Shown here: positions 1 to 8,902 of the stretch, in pieces
Layout: every line of letters begins with the position of its first letter
Position numbering within the stretch: position 1 is the first letter of the stretch
Assembly (NCBI RefSeq): GCF_002174305.1
Contig: NZ_MIJB01000002.1
Coordinates: 62,001-126,000 of the forward strand
Source of the DNA: Aeromicrobium sp. PE09-221
Lineage (GTDB): Bacteria; Actinomycetota; Actinomycetes; Propionibacteriales; Nocardioidaceae
Length of the DNA stretch: 64,000 nt
Direction of reading: 5' to 3'
Position numbers and translations under genes: made by a program
Notes under the pieces: model-generated
Databases searched by the model: none
What the model saw: the letters and a program-made list of their open reading frames with translations, nothing else
Told to the model about the DNA's origin: nothing

Positions 1-1093
1 GCGGGCACTCACCCACCTGGACACGGGTGGGATCGTCGCCGCTCCCACCGCCTCGCTGCCCGAGAGCTTCGGGGGTGCCCGCAACTGGGACTATCGCTAT
101 GTCTGGCTCAGGGACGCTGCGTTCACCATCGAGGTCGCCGTCGCCCACGGCCTGACCAGCGGAGCGAAACTCTGGCGCGATTGGCTGTTGCGCGCCGTTG
201 CCGGCGACGCTGATGACGTCCGAATCATGTATGGACTAGCCGGAGAGCGAGAGCTCACCGAGTCGGAGCTCGACCACCTCCGCGGCTACGAGGGTTCTCG
301 GCCCGTACGAATCGGCAACGGCGCGGCGCATCAGTTCCAGGCGGACGTCGTCGGGGAGGTCATGATCGCCCTGCACGAGCTGCGCGAAGCCGGGGTGGGC
401 GAGAACGACTACACCTGGGGGTTGCAGAAGAGCCTGCTGCGCTACTGCGAGGAGAACCTCGAGCGCCGGGATCACGGCATCTGGGAGATACGGGGCGAGC
501 CGCACTTCTTCACCCATGGCCGAGCGATGATGTGGGCGGCCTTCGACCGGGGGATCCGCGCTGTCGAGGAGCACGGCTGTGAGGGTCCGGTGGAGCGATG
601 GAAGGAACTGCGCGAGAGGCTCGCCGAAGAGATCGAGACGCATGGACGCGATGAAGAGCACGGCGGTTACACCCAGACCTATGACAATCGCGAGGTGGAT
701 GCATCACTCCTGCAGCTGCCGCACACCGGATATGTCGCCTACGATGATCCGCGCATGCTCGCGACGGTGGCTCGTCTCGAGGAGGAGCTCGTCACGTCCG
801 ATGGGTGGGTGTACCGCTACCGCACCGACACCGGTTTCGATGGGCTGGAAGGTGACGAATCGCCCTTCGTGCTCTGCACCTTCTGGCTCATCGAGCAGTA
901 TGCCCTCAGCGGTCGTGTCGAGGATGCCCGACGGTTGATGGACACCGTCCTGGGCGCGGCCAGTGATCTCGGCCTGTTGGCCGAGCAGTACGACCCGCAA
1001 GCCGGCCGACTCGCCGGAAACTACCCGCAGGCCTTCAGCCACCTGGGCCTGATCCGCGCCGCGGATGCCATCGCGGATGCTGAGGGCAGGTGA
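1..1093 (+). CDS. Glycoside hydrolase family 15 protein (glucoamylase/trehalase-like), 3' part
   Basis: The reading frame is open from base 2 and runs off the left edge, so about 363 C-terminal residues of a protein usually near 600 are present. The family signature WDYRYVWLRDA lies at about residues 29-39 of the visible part. A GIWEIRG block (likely general acid Glu) and a C-terminal LAEQYDP block followed by GNYPQAFSH match the two catalytic carboxylate regions of the (alpha/alpha)6-barrel. The family hydrolyses alpha-glucosidic bonds in maltooligosaccharides or trehalose; which substrate applies here cannot be told. No signal peptide can be judged because the N-terminus is missing. The stop overlaps the next gene (GTGA), so the two are probably co-translated. 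Confidence 0.9.
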   Translation, partial: RALTHLDTGGIVAAPTASLPESFGGARNWDYRYVWLRDAAFTIEVAVAHGLTSGAKLWRDWLLRAVAGDADDVRIMYGLAGERELTESELDHLRGYEGSRPVRIGNGAAHQFQADVVGEVMIALHELREAGVGENDYTWGLQKSLLRYCEENLERRDHGIWEIRGEPHFFTHGRAMMWAAFDRGIRAVEEHGCEGPVERWKELRERLAEEIETHGRDEEHGGYTQTYDNREVDASLLQLPHTGYVAYDDPRMLATVARLEEELVTSDGWVYRYRTDTGFDGLEGDESPFVLCTFWLIEQYALSGRVEDARRLMDTVLGAASDLGLLAEQYDPQAGRLAGNYPQAFSHLGLIRAADAIADAEGR

Positions 1094-2058
1094 CCATGAC
1101 GGCCTACGGATTCCACGCCTCCCATGAGCAGATCGCCCCTTCCCAGCTTCTGCGCGATGTTCAGCGTGCAGAACGTGCGGGATTCGACCGAGCGATGTGC
1201 TCGGATCACTTCGCGCCGTGGTCCACACGGCAGGGCCATTCGGGCTTCGCCTGGTCATGGTTGGGTGCCGCGCTGGCGACGACCGAGCTGACCCTCGGCA
1301 CGGTGTCCGCGCCCGGCCAGCGTTACCATCCCGCGATCATCGCGCAGGCAGCGGCGACCCTAGCCGAGATGTTCCCGGGGCGATTCTGGATGGCCCTCGG
1401 CTCGGGCCAGAACATGAACGAGCACATCACCGGCGACAAATGGCCCACGAAGGACCTACGCCAGGAGCGCCTCGAGGAATGTGTGGAGATCATCCGCCGG
1501 CTGCACGCGGGGGAAGAGGTGACCCACCGCGGGCACGTGGTCGTGGAGCGTGCCCGGATCTACTCCCGGCCGACGAACCCGCCGAGACTCCTCGGGCCGG
1601 CGCTGACACCTGCCACAGCTGCGCGGGCAGCGGAGTGGGCCGATGGCCTGATCACGATCAACGCCGAGATGGAGACCGTACAGGAGATCATCGACGCGTA
1701 TCGCGGGAACGGCGGTGTGGGGCCACTCGCTCTTCAGGTCCATCTGTCGGTGGCGCCCACCCTGGCGGAGGCGCGACGCATCGCTCGAGATCAATGGCGG
1801 AACCATCCACTCGACGAACCCGTCCCGCACGACATGGCGACACCGGAGGATCTCGACATCGTGGGTCGGTACGTGCCCGACGACAAGATCGCCGATGCGG
1901 TGGTGATCAGCGATTCCGCCCGCGATCTAGCCGGTCGGCTGCGGGCATTCGAACAACTGGGATTCGACGAGATCTACCTGCATCACGTCGGCCAGGACCA
2001 GGAGTTCTTCCTGAACCTGGCACAGGAAGAACTCCTCCCCGCGTTGACGGACGCGTGA
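1090..2058 (+). CDS. Luciferase-like (LLM class) flavin or F420 oxidoreductase
   Basis: A 320-322 residue TIM-barrel protein of the bacterial luciferase-like superfamily. It opens with YGFHASHEQ, has the SDHFAPW segment where the cofactor-binding strand is expected, then ALGSGQNMNEH and a conserved LRQERLEECVEIIRRL helix. This resembles the subgroup described as probable non-F420 flavin oxidoreductases related to F420-dependent glucose-6-phosphate dehydrogenases; the true cofactor and substrate are unknown. The start is either GTG 1090, overlapping the stop of the GH15 gene, or ATG 1096. The tight coupling to a glycosidase suggests a sugar-related oxidation, which is inference only. Confidence 0.85.
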   Translation: MTMTAYGFHASHEQIAPSQLLRDVQRAERAGFDRAMCSDHFAPWSTRQGHSGFAWSWLGAALATTELTLGTVSAPGQRYHPAIIAQAAATLAEMFPGRFWMALGSGQNMNEHITGDKWPTKDLRQERLEECVEIIRRLHAGEEVTHRGHVVVERARIYSRPTNPPRLLGPALTPATAARAAEWADGLITINAEMETVQEIIDAYRGNGGVGPLALQVHLSVAPTLAEARRIARDQWRNHPLDEPVPHDMATPEDLDIVGRYVPDDKIADAVVISDSARDLAGRLRAFEQLGFDEIYLHHVGQDQEFFLNLAQEELLPALTDA

Positions 2059-2062
2059 GCGG

Positions 2063-2111
2063 CGGGCGGCCTCGTCCTCGCCGGAGTTCCGGACGAGTCC
2101 GAGGCCGCCCG
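2063..2111. terminator. Hairpin between convergent oxidoreductase and hsp20
   Basis: A perfect 12-bp inverted repeat (2063-2074 with 2100-2111, CGGGCGGCCTCG) fills the 79-bp gap between two convergent genes. It begins five bases after the upstream stop. There is no U-tract, as is usual for actinobacterial terminators, and the hairpin could serve both directions. Confidence 0.65.
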
Positions 2112-2137
2112 GAGCGGCCACGTCACCTAGCGCTCAT

Positions 2138-2593
2138 TCACTCCAGTTCGTTGCGAGCGGGTCCCTCGGCGATGGTGATCCGCGTCGGCTCGGTACCGGC
2201 GTAGACACCCGCGACGCGGATGCTCAGCACGCCCTTGTCGTACGAGGCGCTGACCGCGTCCGCTCCCACATGCGAGGGGAGTGTGAAGGTCCGCTCGAAC
2301 TGGCCGTAGCGAATCTCGCGGATACTGCGGCCCTCGGTCTGCTCGTCTCGATCATCGCGACGCTCACCGCGCACGACCAGACGGTTCTGCACGACCTCGA
2401 CGGTGACGTCGTTGGCGACGTCGATGCCCGGAACCTCCAGGCGTACGACGACGTCATCGCCGTCGCGGTGCGACTCGGCAGCGGGCATGAAGTCCGTGCG
2501 GACCGACTCCGGCCACGCGGACGGCCCGAAGGCCGAGCGCATCAGATCGTCGAAGGGGTCACGGCGGGTGAACAGGGAAAGAGCGGTCGACAT
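2138..2593 (-). CDS. Small heat-shock protein, Hsp20/alpha-crystallin family
   Basis: A 151-residue cytoplasmic chaperone that would hold unfolding proteins during heat stress. The alpha-crystallin domain spans about residues 40-140, with VRLEVPGID near its start and the conserved GVLSIRV strand near its end. The start at 2593 is chosen because AAGGAGGACAAC lies directly before this ATG; an upstream in-frame ATG has no such site. The promoter region carries a HAIR-type inverted repeat (2638-2658), the operator of the HspR repressor in actinobacteria, so heat-shock derepression is expected. It is separated from mug by about 90 bp of unusually AT-rich DNA. Confidence 0.92.
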   Translation of the reverse strand: MSTALSLFTRRDPFDDLMRSAFGPSAWPESVRTDFMPAAESHRDGDDVVVRLEVPGIDVANDVTVEVVQNRLVVRGERRDDRDEQTEGRSIREIRYGQFERTFTLPSHVGADAVSASYDKGVLSIRVAGVYAGTEPTRITIAEGPARNELE

Positions 2594-2637
2594 GTTGTCC
2601 TCCTTCGTTCCAGGTCCGGTCCCCATGACCGGTATGA

Positions 2638-2658
2638 CTTGAGTGTATATGACTCAAC
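2638..2658 (-). promoter_or_regulatory. HAIR-type operator (HspR site) and hsp20 promoter
   Basis: CTTGAGT-N7-ACTCAAC at 2638-2658 matches the HspR consensus CTTGAGT-N7-ACTCAAG with one mismatch. On the minus strand a -35-like TTGAAT and a -10-like TATACA, about 16 bp apart, place the operator over the -10 of hsp20. A third half-site-like TTGATTCAAG follows at about 2662-2671. The hspR gene itself is not in the window. Confidence 0.75.
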
Positions 2659-2679
2659 TTTGTTGATTCAAGTCGTTCG

Positions 2680-3246
2680 CTAGGAGCGAAACGACTGCGA
2701 TAGCAGTCCCGCAGCCGTGGCGATCCGCCCGTAGTCGGCGGCGAGGCTCTCGCGGGTGGCGTGGGCGTTGAGCCCGCTCGGATTCGGCGCGATCCACAGT
2801 TCGGCTCCGGCGAGATCCGTCTGCTGGCGACCGGTCTGCGCCGAGCGTTCGCCGAAGGCCTGCCGGTAGGCCGTTACGCCGAGCACGGCGACGACCCGTG
2901 GCGCCCGCTCGGCCACGAGGGACTCGAGCCGGATGCGTCCGGCTCGCAGCTCCTCCGCGGTGAGGTCATCTGCCCGTGCCGAGGCCCGGGCGACCAGGTT
3001 GGTGATCCCCACGCCTCGCCGGCTCAACTGCGTCGACGCCTCGGCCGGGTCGATCGAGTCGACCAGGCCCGCATCGCGGAGCGCGGGATAGAAGCGATTC
3101 CCGGGTCGCGCGAAGTGCAGCCCAGTGGCGGCGCTCACCAGGCCGGGATTGATCCCCACGAACAGCAACCGCAGCTCATCGGGCATCACATCGCGGATCG
3201 TCCGCCCGGCGAAGGACGCCAGCTCAGCTCGCGTCCACGAGGTCAC
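2680..3246 (-). CDS. mug: G/U mismatch-specific uracil-DNA glycosylase (Mug/TDG family)
   Basis: A 188-residue single-domain glycosylase that would remove uracil (and probably ethenocytosine) opposite guanine, the first step of base-excision repair. The catalytic-site motif GINPGLVSA is near residues 31-39 and the C-terminal substrate loop NPSGLNAH near residues 154-161; both are diagnostic for Mug. The start is a GTG that overlaps the stop of upstream msrA by four bases (GTGA), so translation is probably coupled. Length is typical for the family. Confidence 0.92.
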   Translation of the reverse strand: MTSWTRAELASFAGRTIRDVMPDELRLLFVGINPGLVSAATGLHFARPGNRFYPALRDAGLVDSIDPAEASTQLSRRGVGITNLVARASARADDLTAEELRAGRIRLESLVAERAPRVVAVLGVTAYRQAFGERSAQTGRQQTDLAGAELWIAPNPSGLNAHATRESLAADYGRIATAAGLLSQSFRS

Positions 3247-3878
3247 GCGTACTGCACGCCCGTCGCGTGCAGCGGGCAGTAGCCGAAGGGATTCTTGATC
3301 AGATACTGCTGGTGGTACTCCTCGGCGTAGTAGTACTGCTCCAGCGGCTTGATCTGCGTGGTGATCTCGCCGTAGCCGTGGGCGGTCATCTGGCGCTGGT
3401 ACGCCTCCTTCGAGGCCTCGGCCGCACGCTGCTGCTCCGGTGTGGTGGTGAGGATGACCGACCGGTACTGGCTGCCACGGTCATTGCCCTGGCGCATGCC
3501 CTGCGTGGGGTCGTGGTTCTCCCAGAACACCTTCAGCAGGTCCGCATAGCTCGTGACCGAGGGGTCGAAGACCACCCGCACGACCTCGGCATGGCCGGTC
3601 TGACCGGTGCAGACCTCCTCGTAGGTGGGATGGGGGGTGATGCCCCCGGCGTAGCCCACGGAGGTCGACCAGACCCCGGGTTGCTCCCAGAAGGTCTTCT
3701 CCTCGCCCCAGAAGCACCCCAGGCCGAACACGGCGATCTCGAAGCCCGCGGGACCGTCGGTCTCGATCGGGTTGCCGGTCACGAGGTGGCGATCACCGAC
3801 CGCGAACGGACGCTCGGAGCGTCCCGGGAGGGCGCTCTCGGCGGTGGGCAGCGTGGACTTGTCGCGACCGAAGATCAT
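3243..3878 (-). CDS. msrA: Peptide-methionine (S)-S-oxide reductase MsrA
   Basis: About 211 residues. It reduces methionine-S-sulfoxide in proteins and free methionine. The catalytic motif GCFWGEE follows an N-terminal extension of about 50 residues, and a C-terminal resolving cysteine sits in GYCPLHATG. The start at 3878 (MIFGRDK) is preferred because family members with this extension commonly begin with a similar FFGRDK segment; an in-frame ATG at 3923 would add 15 residues. It is the first gene of a two-gene unit with mug, so oxidative damage repair of protein and DNA is co-expressed. The 270 bases upstream to 4151 contain no gene I can support. Confidence 0.92.
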   Translation of the reverse strand: MIFGRDKSTLPTAESALPGRSERPFAVGDRHLVTGNPIETDGPAGFEIAVFGLGCFWGEEKTFWEQPGVWSTSVGYAGGITPHPTYEEVCTGQTGHAEVVRVVFDPSVTSYADLLKVFWENHDPTQGMRQGNDRGSQYRSVILTTTPEQQRAAEASKEAYQRQMTAHGYGEITTQIKPLEQYYYAEEYHQQYLIKNPFGYCPLHATGVQYA

Positions 3879-4151
3879 GCCGCCACCGCCTGGGAGAACA
3901 GCACGGTAGGTCGGCGTCGGCATGATGCGATGTTGGTCGTTCGCTCGCTGCGCTCGCTCATGGGTGGTCCTCTCCTCGGGAGTCGAAGGTTCCCAGCAGA
4001 TCGAGTCTACGCAGGCGGGCCACCCGCGGTGTCGTCCGAGATGCCGCGCAGACGGGCGTGCAGTGCCTCGATCGATCTGTGCAACCGCCGCGCCGCCAGC
4101 TACACCCCAAGATGCTGAGCGGTTCCCGGTTCTCGCCGTAGGCTCAGAGAC

Positions 4152-5267
4152 GTGAGCTCCGAAGATGCACGGCCCGGGGGCCGACGTTACGAAGTGCCCC
4201 TCGGGGTGGAGATCGCCACCGCATGGTCATGGCGGCTCATCGTGATCGGGGCGGGCGTCTTAGCCCTCGCCTGGGTCCTCGGCTTCCTGTCCGAAGTGAC
4301 CATCCCCATCGCGGTGGGACTGCTCCTGACCGCGCTCTCGGGCGGCATGGTCGACGCCATGACCCGGCGCAAGGTGCCGCGGATCGTTGCCACCTTCATC
4401 GTCGTCATCGGCATGCTCCTCGCCTTGAGCGGGCTCGTGACCCTCGTGGGAACCCAGCTGTCCTCGCAGTTCGACGAGATGCGCGACTCCGTGGTGGAGG
4501 GCATCTCACGGGTGCAGGACTGGGCGAAGAGCGGACCGCTGAATCTCAGCGACGCGCAGCTCTCGCAGTGGATCGAACGCCTCCAGTCCGCGATCGCCTC
4601 GAGTGACTCATCCGTGATCAGCCAGGCGACCGAGGTGGGCACCCGTGTGACGCACTTCGTGGCGGGCTTCTTCATCGCCATCTTCGCGGCCTTCTTCTTC
4701 CTCTACGACGGTGCCAGGATCTGGAACTGGGTCGTGCGGTTCTTCCCCCGCGCCGCACGGGGCAAGGTCCGGTCCTCGGGGCGTGCCGCGTGGGGATCGC
4801 TCACGGCCTTCGTCCGTGCGACCGTGCTGGTCGCCCTGGCCGATGCGATAGGCATCGCGCTGGTCGCCGTCGTCCTTCAGGTGCCGCTCGCCCTCGCGAT
4901 CGGGGTGCTGGTGTTCCTCGGTGCCTTCGTGCCGATCGTCGGGGCGCTCGTCTCGGGTCTCGTGGCCGTGCTCGTCGCCCTCGTCGCCCACGGGCCGGTG
5001 ACCGCGCTGCTCATGCTGGGCGGGGTCATCGCCGTCCAGCAGATCGAGTCCCATGTGCTGCAGCCCTTCCTCATGGGCCACATCGTGGCGATCCATCCGC
5101 TGGCGATCATCCTGGTCATCGCCACCGGCATCGTGGTGGCGGGCATCGTCGGCGCGTTGCTGGCCGTGCCCTTCGCTGCCTGCGCGAACAGCGTCGTCAG
5201 ACACCTCGCCGAGGGGGAGCCCCCCAACACGGACGGGCTCCTCGGCGACGAGACGCAACCCACCTGA
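4152..5267 (+). CDS. AI-2E family transporter (PerM/UPF0118 type membrane protein)
   Basis: A 371-residue polytopic membrane protein with the family layout: two or three N-terminal helices, a soluble segment at about residues 95-160 predicted to lie outside the membrane core, then five hydrophobic helices rich in Gly and Val. [10 protein letters not shown] near residue 297 is a conserved family signature. Members export small molecules or act as Na+/H+ antiporters; the substrate is unknown. The GTG start is 7 nt downstream of a TAGGCT -10 box (4139-4144), so the mRNA is likely leaderless. A hairpin follows the stop. Confidence 0.88.
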   Translation: MSSEDARPGGRRYEVPLGVEIATAWSWRLIVIGAGVLALAWVLGFLSEVTIPIAVGLLLTALSGGMVDAMTRRKVPRIVATFIVVIGMLLALSGLVTLVGTQLSSQFDEMRDSVVEGISRVQDWAKSGPLNLSDAQLSQWIERLQSAIASSDSSVISQATEVGTRVTHFVAGFFIAIFAAFFFLYDGARIWNWVVRFFPRAARGKVRSSGRAAWGSLTAFVRATVLVALADAIGIALVAVVLQVPLALAIGVLVFLGAFVPIVGALVSGLVAVLVALVAHGPVTALLMLGGVIAVQQIESHVLQPFLMGHIVAIHPLAIILVIATGIVVAGIVGALLAVPFAACANSVVRHLAEGEPPNTDGLLGDETQPT

Positions 5268-5287
5268 CGGTTGTCCTCGCGACATCC

Positions 5288-5315
5288 CCGGGCCTTCAGC
5301 AAGGCTGAAGCCCGG
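5288..5315 (+). terminator. Hairpin downstream of the AI-2E family transporter
   Basis: CCGGGCCTTCAGC (5288-5300) pairs with GCTGAAGCCCGG (5304-5315) with one bulged C and a three-base loop. It lies 20 bases after the transporter stop and before the betaine importer operon, so it probably ends the former transcript. Confidence 0.6.
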
Positions 5316-5415
5316 ATGAAGCGATCCTGAGAGTCTCTGGTAATGTCGAGCGCCGGTTGGCTTTCCGTCGACCGGCAAGGCAGGAAACGGCAGAGGCCTG
5401 TGAGAGACCGGGGGG

Positions 5416-6690
5416 ATGAACCGCGGGCCGGAAGACGAGGCACCTGACGTGGCATTGATCGAAGCAGAGCACCTCTACAAGGTGTTCGGCCGTGGCGCCA
5501 AGCGCGCGGTCGGACGACTCCAGGCCGGAGAGACACGCGAGGACCTGCGGGCCGATGGGATCACCGCGGCGGTCATCGATGCGAGTTTCCGGGTCGAGCG
5601 CGGCGAGATTTTCGTGGCCATGGGCCTGTCGGGCTCGGGCAAGTCGACGCTGATCCGCATGATCAACGGACTCCTCACCCCGACCGATGGCGCGGTGCTG
5701 ATCGACGGCGAGGACATCAACGCGCTCGACTCGCAGGGTCTGCGCCGCGTCCGGCGTGAGAAGGTCAGCATGGTGTTCCAGCACTTCGCCCTGCTGCCGC
5801 ACCGTACCGTCGGCGAGAACGCCGCCTATGGACTCAAGCTGCGCGGCATGAACCGCGCGGAGCGTGAGAGGCGCGCCGATGAGGCGCTGGGCATGGTCGG
5901 CCTCGGAGGCTGGGGCGGTTCGATGCCCGATGAGCTCTCCGGCGGCATGCGTCAGCGCGTCGGTCTCGCCCGAGCCCTGGCGGCCGGCACCGAAATCCTC
6001 CTGATGGACGAGGCGTTCAGCGCCCTCGATCCGCTCATCCGACGTGAGATGCAGGACCAGCTCCTGGAGCTGCAGTCCGATCTCGACAAGACGATCGTCT
6101 TCATCACCCACGATCTCAACGAGTCTATGCGGCTGGGCGATCGCATCGCCATGCTGCGCGACGGCCGGGTCGAGCAGATCGGATCGTCCGAGGAGATCCT
6201 CAACGATCCGGCCAACGACTATGTCGCGCAGTTCATCCAGGACGTCGACCGCACCCGTGTGCTCACCGCGTCCTCGGTCATGGAGCGTCCCGTGGCCGTG
6301 CTCGGGCTCGAGCAGGGACCGCGTACGGCGCACAAGCTCATGCGCGAGCACCAGATCTCGTCGTTGATGGTCGTGGACCGGCTGCGCAATCTCAAGGGTG
6401 CGGTGCTGGAGAAGGACGTCGCCGCGGCCGTGGAGCGAGGACAGGACACGCTCGATGGCCTGATCGTCCCGGCGGTCACCGTGACGCCCGATGTCTCTGT
6501 CGCCGACCTGTTCGGCGCCTCGGCTGAGAGCACGGCCCCGCTGGCGGTCGTCGAGGGCGAGCGCCTCGTCGGTGTCATCCCCCGCGTCACCCTGCTCAGC
6601 GCCCTCGGTGCCGTCGGCGGACATGACGACGGAGCGCTGGGCACCAACGGAATCGGCTCCACCGCGGATCTCGAGGAGGCGACGTCATGA
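5416..6690 (+). CDS. Glycine betaine/proline ABC importer, ATP-binding subunit (ProV/OpuAA-like)
   Basis: A 424-residue ATPase energising uptake of quaternary-amine osmoprotectants. It has Walker A GLSGSGKST (about residues 70-78), the QxxxLxPHRTVGEN Q-loop region typical of ProV, the signature LSGGMRQRVGLARAL, Walker B ILLMDEAFSALDP and a switch His in ITHDLNES. After about residue 280 comes a CBS-pair-like regulatory tail, known in relatives to sense ionic strength. ATG 5416 follows a GGGGGG run; a GTG at 5449 is an alternative. The stop overlaps a short open frame leading into the permease gene. Osmotic induction is inferred from family only. Confidence 0.92.
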   Translation: MNRGPEDEAPDVALIEAEHLYKVFGRGAKRAVGRLQAGETREDLRADGITAAVIDASFRVERGEIFVAMGLSGSGKSTLIRMINGLLTPTDGAVLIDGEDINALDSQGLRRVRREKVSMVFQHFALLPHRTVGENAAYGLKLRGMNRAERERRADEALGMVGLGGWGGSMPDELSGGMRQRVGLARALAAGTEILLMDEAFSALDPLIRREMQDQLLELQSDLDKTIVFITHDLNESMRLGDRIAMLRDGRVEQIGSSEEILNDPANDYVAQFIQDVDRTRVLTASSVMERPVAVLGLEQGPRTAHKLMREHQISSLMVVDRLRNLKGAVLEKDVAAAVERGQDTLDGLIVPAVTVTPDVSVADLFGASAESTAPLAVVEGERLVGVIPRVTLLSALGAVGGHDDGALGTNGIGSTADLEEATS

Positions 6691-6764
6691 GCGAGCGAAC
6701 AATGGTCAGGTCCTCATGCGGGCATCGGCCTAGGGTGATCTTCTGTGAGGCGGTGACGGCATGA
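6687..6764 (+). CDS. Possible 25-codon linking ORF between ATPase and permease genes
   Basis: An open frame of 25 codons starts with an ATG that overlaps the ATPase stop (ATGA, 6687-6690) and ends with a TGA that overlaps the permease ATG (ATGA, 6761-6764). A terminating ribosome could re-initiate twice and so couple the two transporter genes. The encoded peptide has no recognised motif, contains two Cys and several Arg, and includes codons such as AGG, CGA and ACA that neighbours avoid. It may be only a fortuitous frame. Confidence 0.25.
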   Translation: MSERTMVRSSCGHRPRVIFCEAVTA

Positions 6765-7705
6765 GCGCACTGCGCAGTATGGAGACCGTCGAGTGGGGCA
6801 TTCCCCGTATCCCGCTCGGCGACGTGATCGAAGATGTCATCAACTGGGTCAAGAGCACGTTCCGCTGGTTCTTCAACTTCGTCGCCGATGTGATCGAGGC
6901 GGCCGTCAACGGCCTGACCGATCTCCTGCAATGGCCCCCGGTTCTCGTGACGATCGTGATTCTCGCCGCGATCGCCTGGCTGGTGCGGGACTGGAAGCTC
7001 GCCCTCGGCACCGTGGTGGGGCTGGTGTTCATCGTCAGCGTCGACCAGTGGGACAACGCGATGGCGACGCTGTCCCTGGTGCTCGTCGCGGCACTGGTCG
7101 CCTTGGTGATCGGCATCCCGCTGGGCGTCCTGTCCGCTCGATCGGAGACCGTCAGCCGGGTGGTGCGGCCGGTGCTCGATCTGATGCAGACCATGCCCGC
7201 CTTCGTCTGGCTGATCCCGACGGTCATGCTCTTCGGTCTCGGCGTGCCCGCCGGCACCGTCGCGACGATCGTCTTCGCCCTTCCGCCGGGAGTCCGCCTC
7301 ACCGAGCTGGGCATCCGTCAGGTCGACTCCGAGGTCGTGGAGGCCGGACAAGCCTTCGGCGGCACCCCGCGGCAGATCCTGGGCGGCATCCAGATGCCGC
7401 TGGCGATGCCCACCATCATGGCCGGTGTCAACCAGGTGATCATGCTGGCGTTGTCAATGGCCGTGATCGCCGGCATGGTCGGTGGCGGCGGCCTCGGTGG
7501 CGCGGTCATCACGGCCATCCAGCGATTCAATGTCGGGCTCGGCTTCGAGGCCGGCCTGTCGGTCGTGGTGCTGGCGATTCTGCTGGACCGTGTCACCGCG
7601 GCTGCCGGTGCCGGCGGGCTGGGCCGCCTCAAGGGCCGCCGCCGCGCACGCCCGTCCCAGGGCGATGACGAGCCGACCGATGTCCCTGCCACCGCCGGTC
7701 CCTGA
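6761..7705 (+). CDS. Glycine betaine/proline ABC importer, permease subunit (ProW/OpuAB-like)
   Basis: A 314-residue inner-membrane protein with about six helices. The ATPase-docking (EAA) loop reads EVVEAGQAFGGTPRQILGG near residues 193-211. An extended N-terminal amphipathic segment with WVKSTFRWFFNF is typical of OpuAB/ProW permeases. The C-terminal 35 residues are polar and Arg-rich. The start codon lies 70 bp after the ATPase stop and overlaps the stop of a 25-codon frame. It forms the channel of the importer with the ATPase upstream and the lipoprotein downstream. Confidence 0.92.
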   Translation: MSALRSMETVEWGIPRIPLGDVIEDVINWVKSTFRWFFNFVADVIEAAVNGLTDLLQWPPVLVTIVILAAIAWLVRDWKLALGTVVGLVFIVSVDQWDNAMATLSLVLVAALVALVIGIPLGVLSARSETVSRVVRPVLDLMQTMPAFVWLIPTVMLFGLGVPAGTVATIVFALPPGVRLTELGIRQVDSEVVEAGQAFGGTPRQILGGIQMPLAMPTIMAGVNQVIMLALSMAVIAGMVGGGGLGGAVITAIQRFNVGLGFEAGLSVVVLAILLDRVTAAAGAGGLGRLKGRRRARPSQGDDEPTDVPATAGP

Positions 7706-7765
7706 ACCGATCGACCCCCTCGAAACACACCAGACGTACGTAGTAACGATGAGGAGAGAAACTGT

Positions 7766-8674
7766 ATGAAGCGTAAGGGATTCCTGAAGGGCCTCGGCGT
7801 CGCCGCCAGCGTCCTCGCACTGACCGCGACCGCGGCCTGCGGATCGGACGACAATGGCGGTTCGGATGACAATGCCGACGGCGGCGGAACCATCACGCTG
7901 GGCATCATCCCCTCCTGGACCGATGGCCTGAGCGTCGGTTATCTGTGGAAGAACGTCTTGGAGGAGGAGGGTTACGACGTCGAGATCGAGGAGGTCGCCG
8001 ACGCCGGTCTGCTGTACCAGGGCCTCGCCGACGGCTCCATCGACGTCTACCCGTCCGCCTGGCCGGAGGTGACGCACGCGGCCTACATGGAGCAGCACGG
8101 CGATGCGCTCGAGGATCTGGGTGCGTACTACGAGGGCGCGGTGCTGACCATGGCCGTCCCGGAGTACACCGATATCGACTCGATCGCCGATCTGAAGGAC
8201 AACGCCGATCGGTTCGGCGGTGAGATCGTCGGCATCGAGGCGGGCGCCGGTCTGACCGATGCCACGAAGAACAACGTGATGCCGGCCTACGAGCTCGAGG
8301 ACGACTACACGCTGGTCGAGTCCTCGACCACCGCGATGCTGGCCGCGCTGTCGGACGCCATCGACAACGAAGAGGACATCGTCGTCACGCTGTGGCGTCC
8401 GTTCTGGGCCAACTCGGAGTTCCCGGTCAAGGACCTGGAGGACCCCGAGGGCGCCTTCGGTGACCCCGAGACGCTGAACGCGATCGCGAATGCGGACTTC
8501 TCCGGGGAGTTCCCGGATGTCGCGGAGATGATGGGCAACTTCAAGCTCAGCGATGACGAGTACGGCGGACTCGAGGACATCGTCGTGAACGAGTACGGCG
8601 AGGGCAACGAGGAAGAGGCCATCGAGGCCTGGCTCGAGGACAACCCGGACTTCATCGACAGCCTCAAGGGCTGA
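7766..8674 (+). CDS. Glycine betaine-type substrate-binding lipoprotein (OpuAC/ProX family)
   Basis: A 302-residue secreted lipoprotein. The signal peptide MKRKGFLKGLGVAASVLAL ends in lipobox ATAAC with lipidated Cys25, followed by a Ser/Asp/Gly linker. The mature part has the OpuAC fold signature with GIIPSWTDGLSV and several tryptophans (SAWPEVT, LWRPFWAN) that in this family form the aromatic cage for quaternary ammonium ligands. It is strikingly acidic, as expected for an extracellular protein. A strong ribosome site GAGGAGAGA precedes the ATG. It is the last gene of the three-gene importer operon and is followed by a strong hairpin. Confidence 0.93.
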   Translation: MKRKGFLKGLGVAASVLALTATAACGSDDNGGSDDNADGGGTITLGIIPSWTDGLSVGYLWKNVLEEEGYDVEIEEVADAGLLYQGLADGSIDVYPSAWPEVTHAAYMEQHGDALEDLGAYYEGAVLTMAVPEYTDIDSIADLKDNADRFGGEIVGIEAGAGLTDATKNNVMPAYELEDDYTLVESSTTAMLAALSDAIDNEEDIVVTLWRPFWANSEFPVKDLEDPEGAFGDPETLNAIANADFSGEFPDVAEMMGNFKLSDDEYGGLEDIVVNEYGEGNEEEAIEAWLEDNPDFIDSLKG

Positions 8675-8691
8675 GTCCGGCCCACGGCCGA

Positions 8692-8731
8692 CGCCCGGTC
8701 GCCACCTGCCTCGGCGGGTGGCGGCCGGGCG
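8692..8731 (+). terminator. Strong hairpin ending the betaine importer operon
   Basis: CGCCCGGTCGCCACC (8692-8706) pairs with GGTGGCGGCCGGGCG (8717-8731) with one G-T wobble, followed by TTCGTCAT. It begins 17 bases after the lipoprotein stop. The rest of the 228-bp gap to ilvA holds no gene I can support. Confidence 0.75.
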
Positions 8732-8902
8732 TTCGTCATCTCCGCCGACGATGCCGCTCGGGCGGTGAGCCACGCACGCCTCACCGGCCGCGAGCGGTGT
8801 CTATCTCACCGCCCATCGGGCCGTGGGGCGCGTAGGTCACCGCTCGGCGTCCGGGTCGCGCCCCGATGCATCGAAGGTCCAGCGCTTGCCTAAAGTGGGT
8901 GC

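Noticed and set aside
3940..3961. GCTCGCTGCGCTCGCTC palindromic run upstream of msrA
   Set aside because: Self-complementary GC-rich words like this are frequent in high-GC genomes, and no function or second copy was evident.
5296..6624. Long minus-strand open frame (442 codons) opposite the betaine ATPase gene
   Set aside because: It is rich in Arg, Asp and His without any motif and lies exactly antisense to a clear ABC ATPase; typical shadow frame of high-GC coding DNA.
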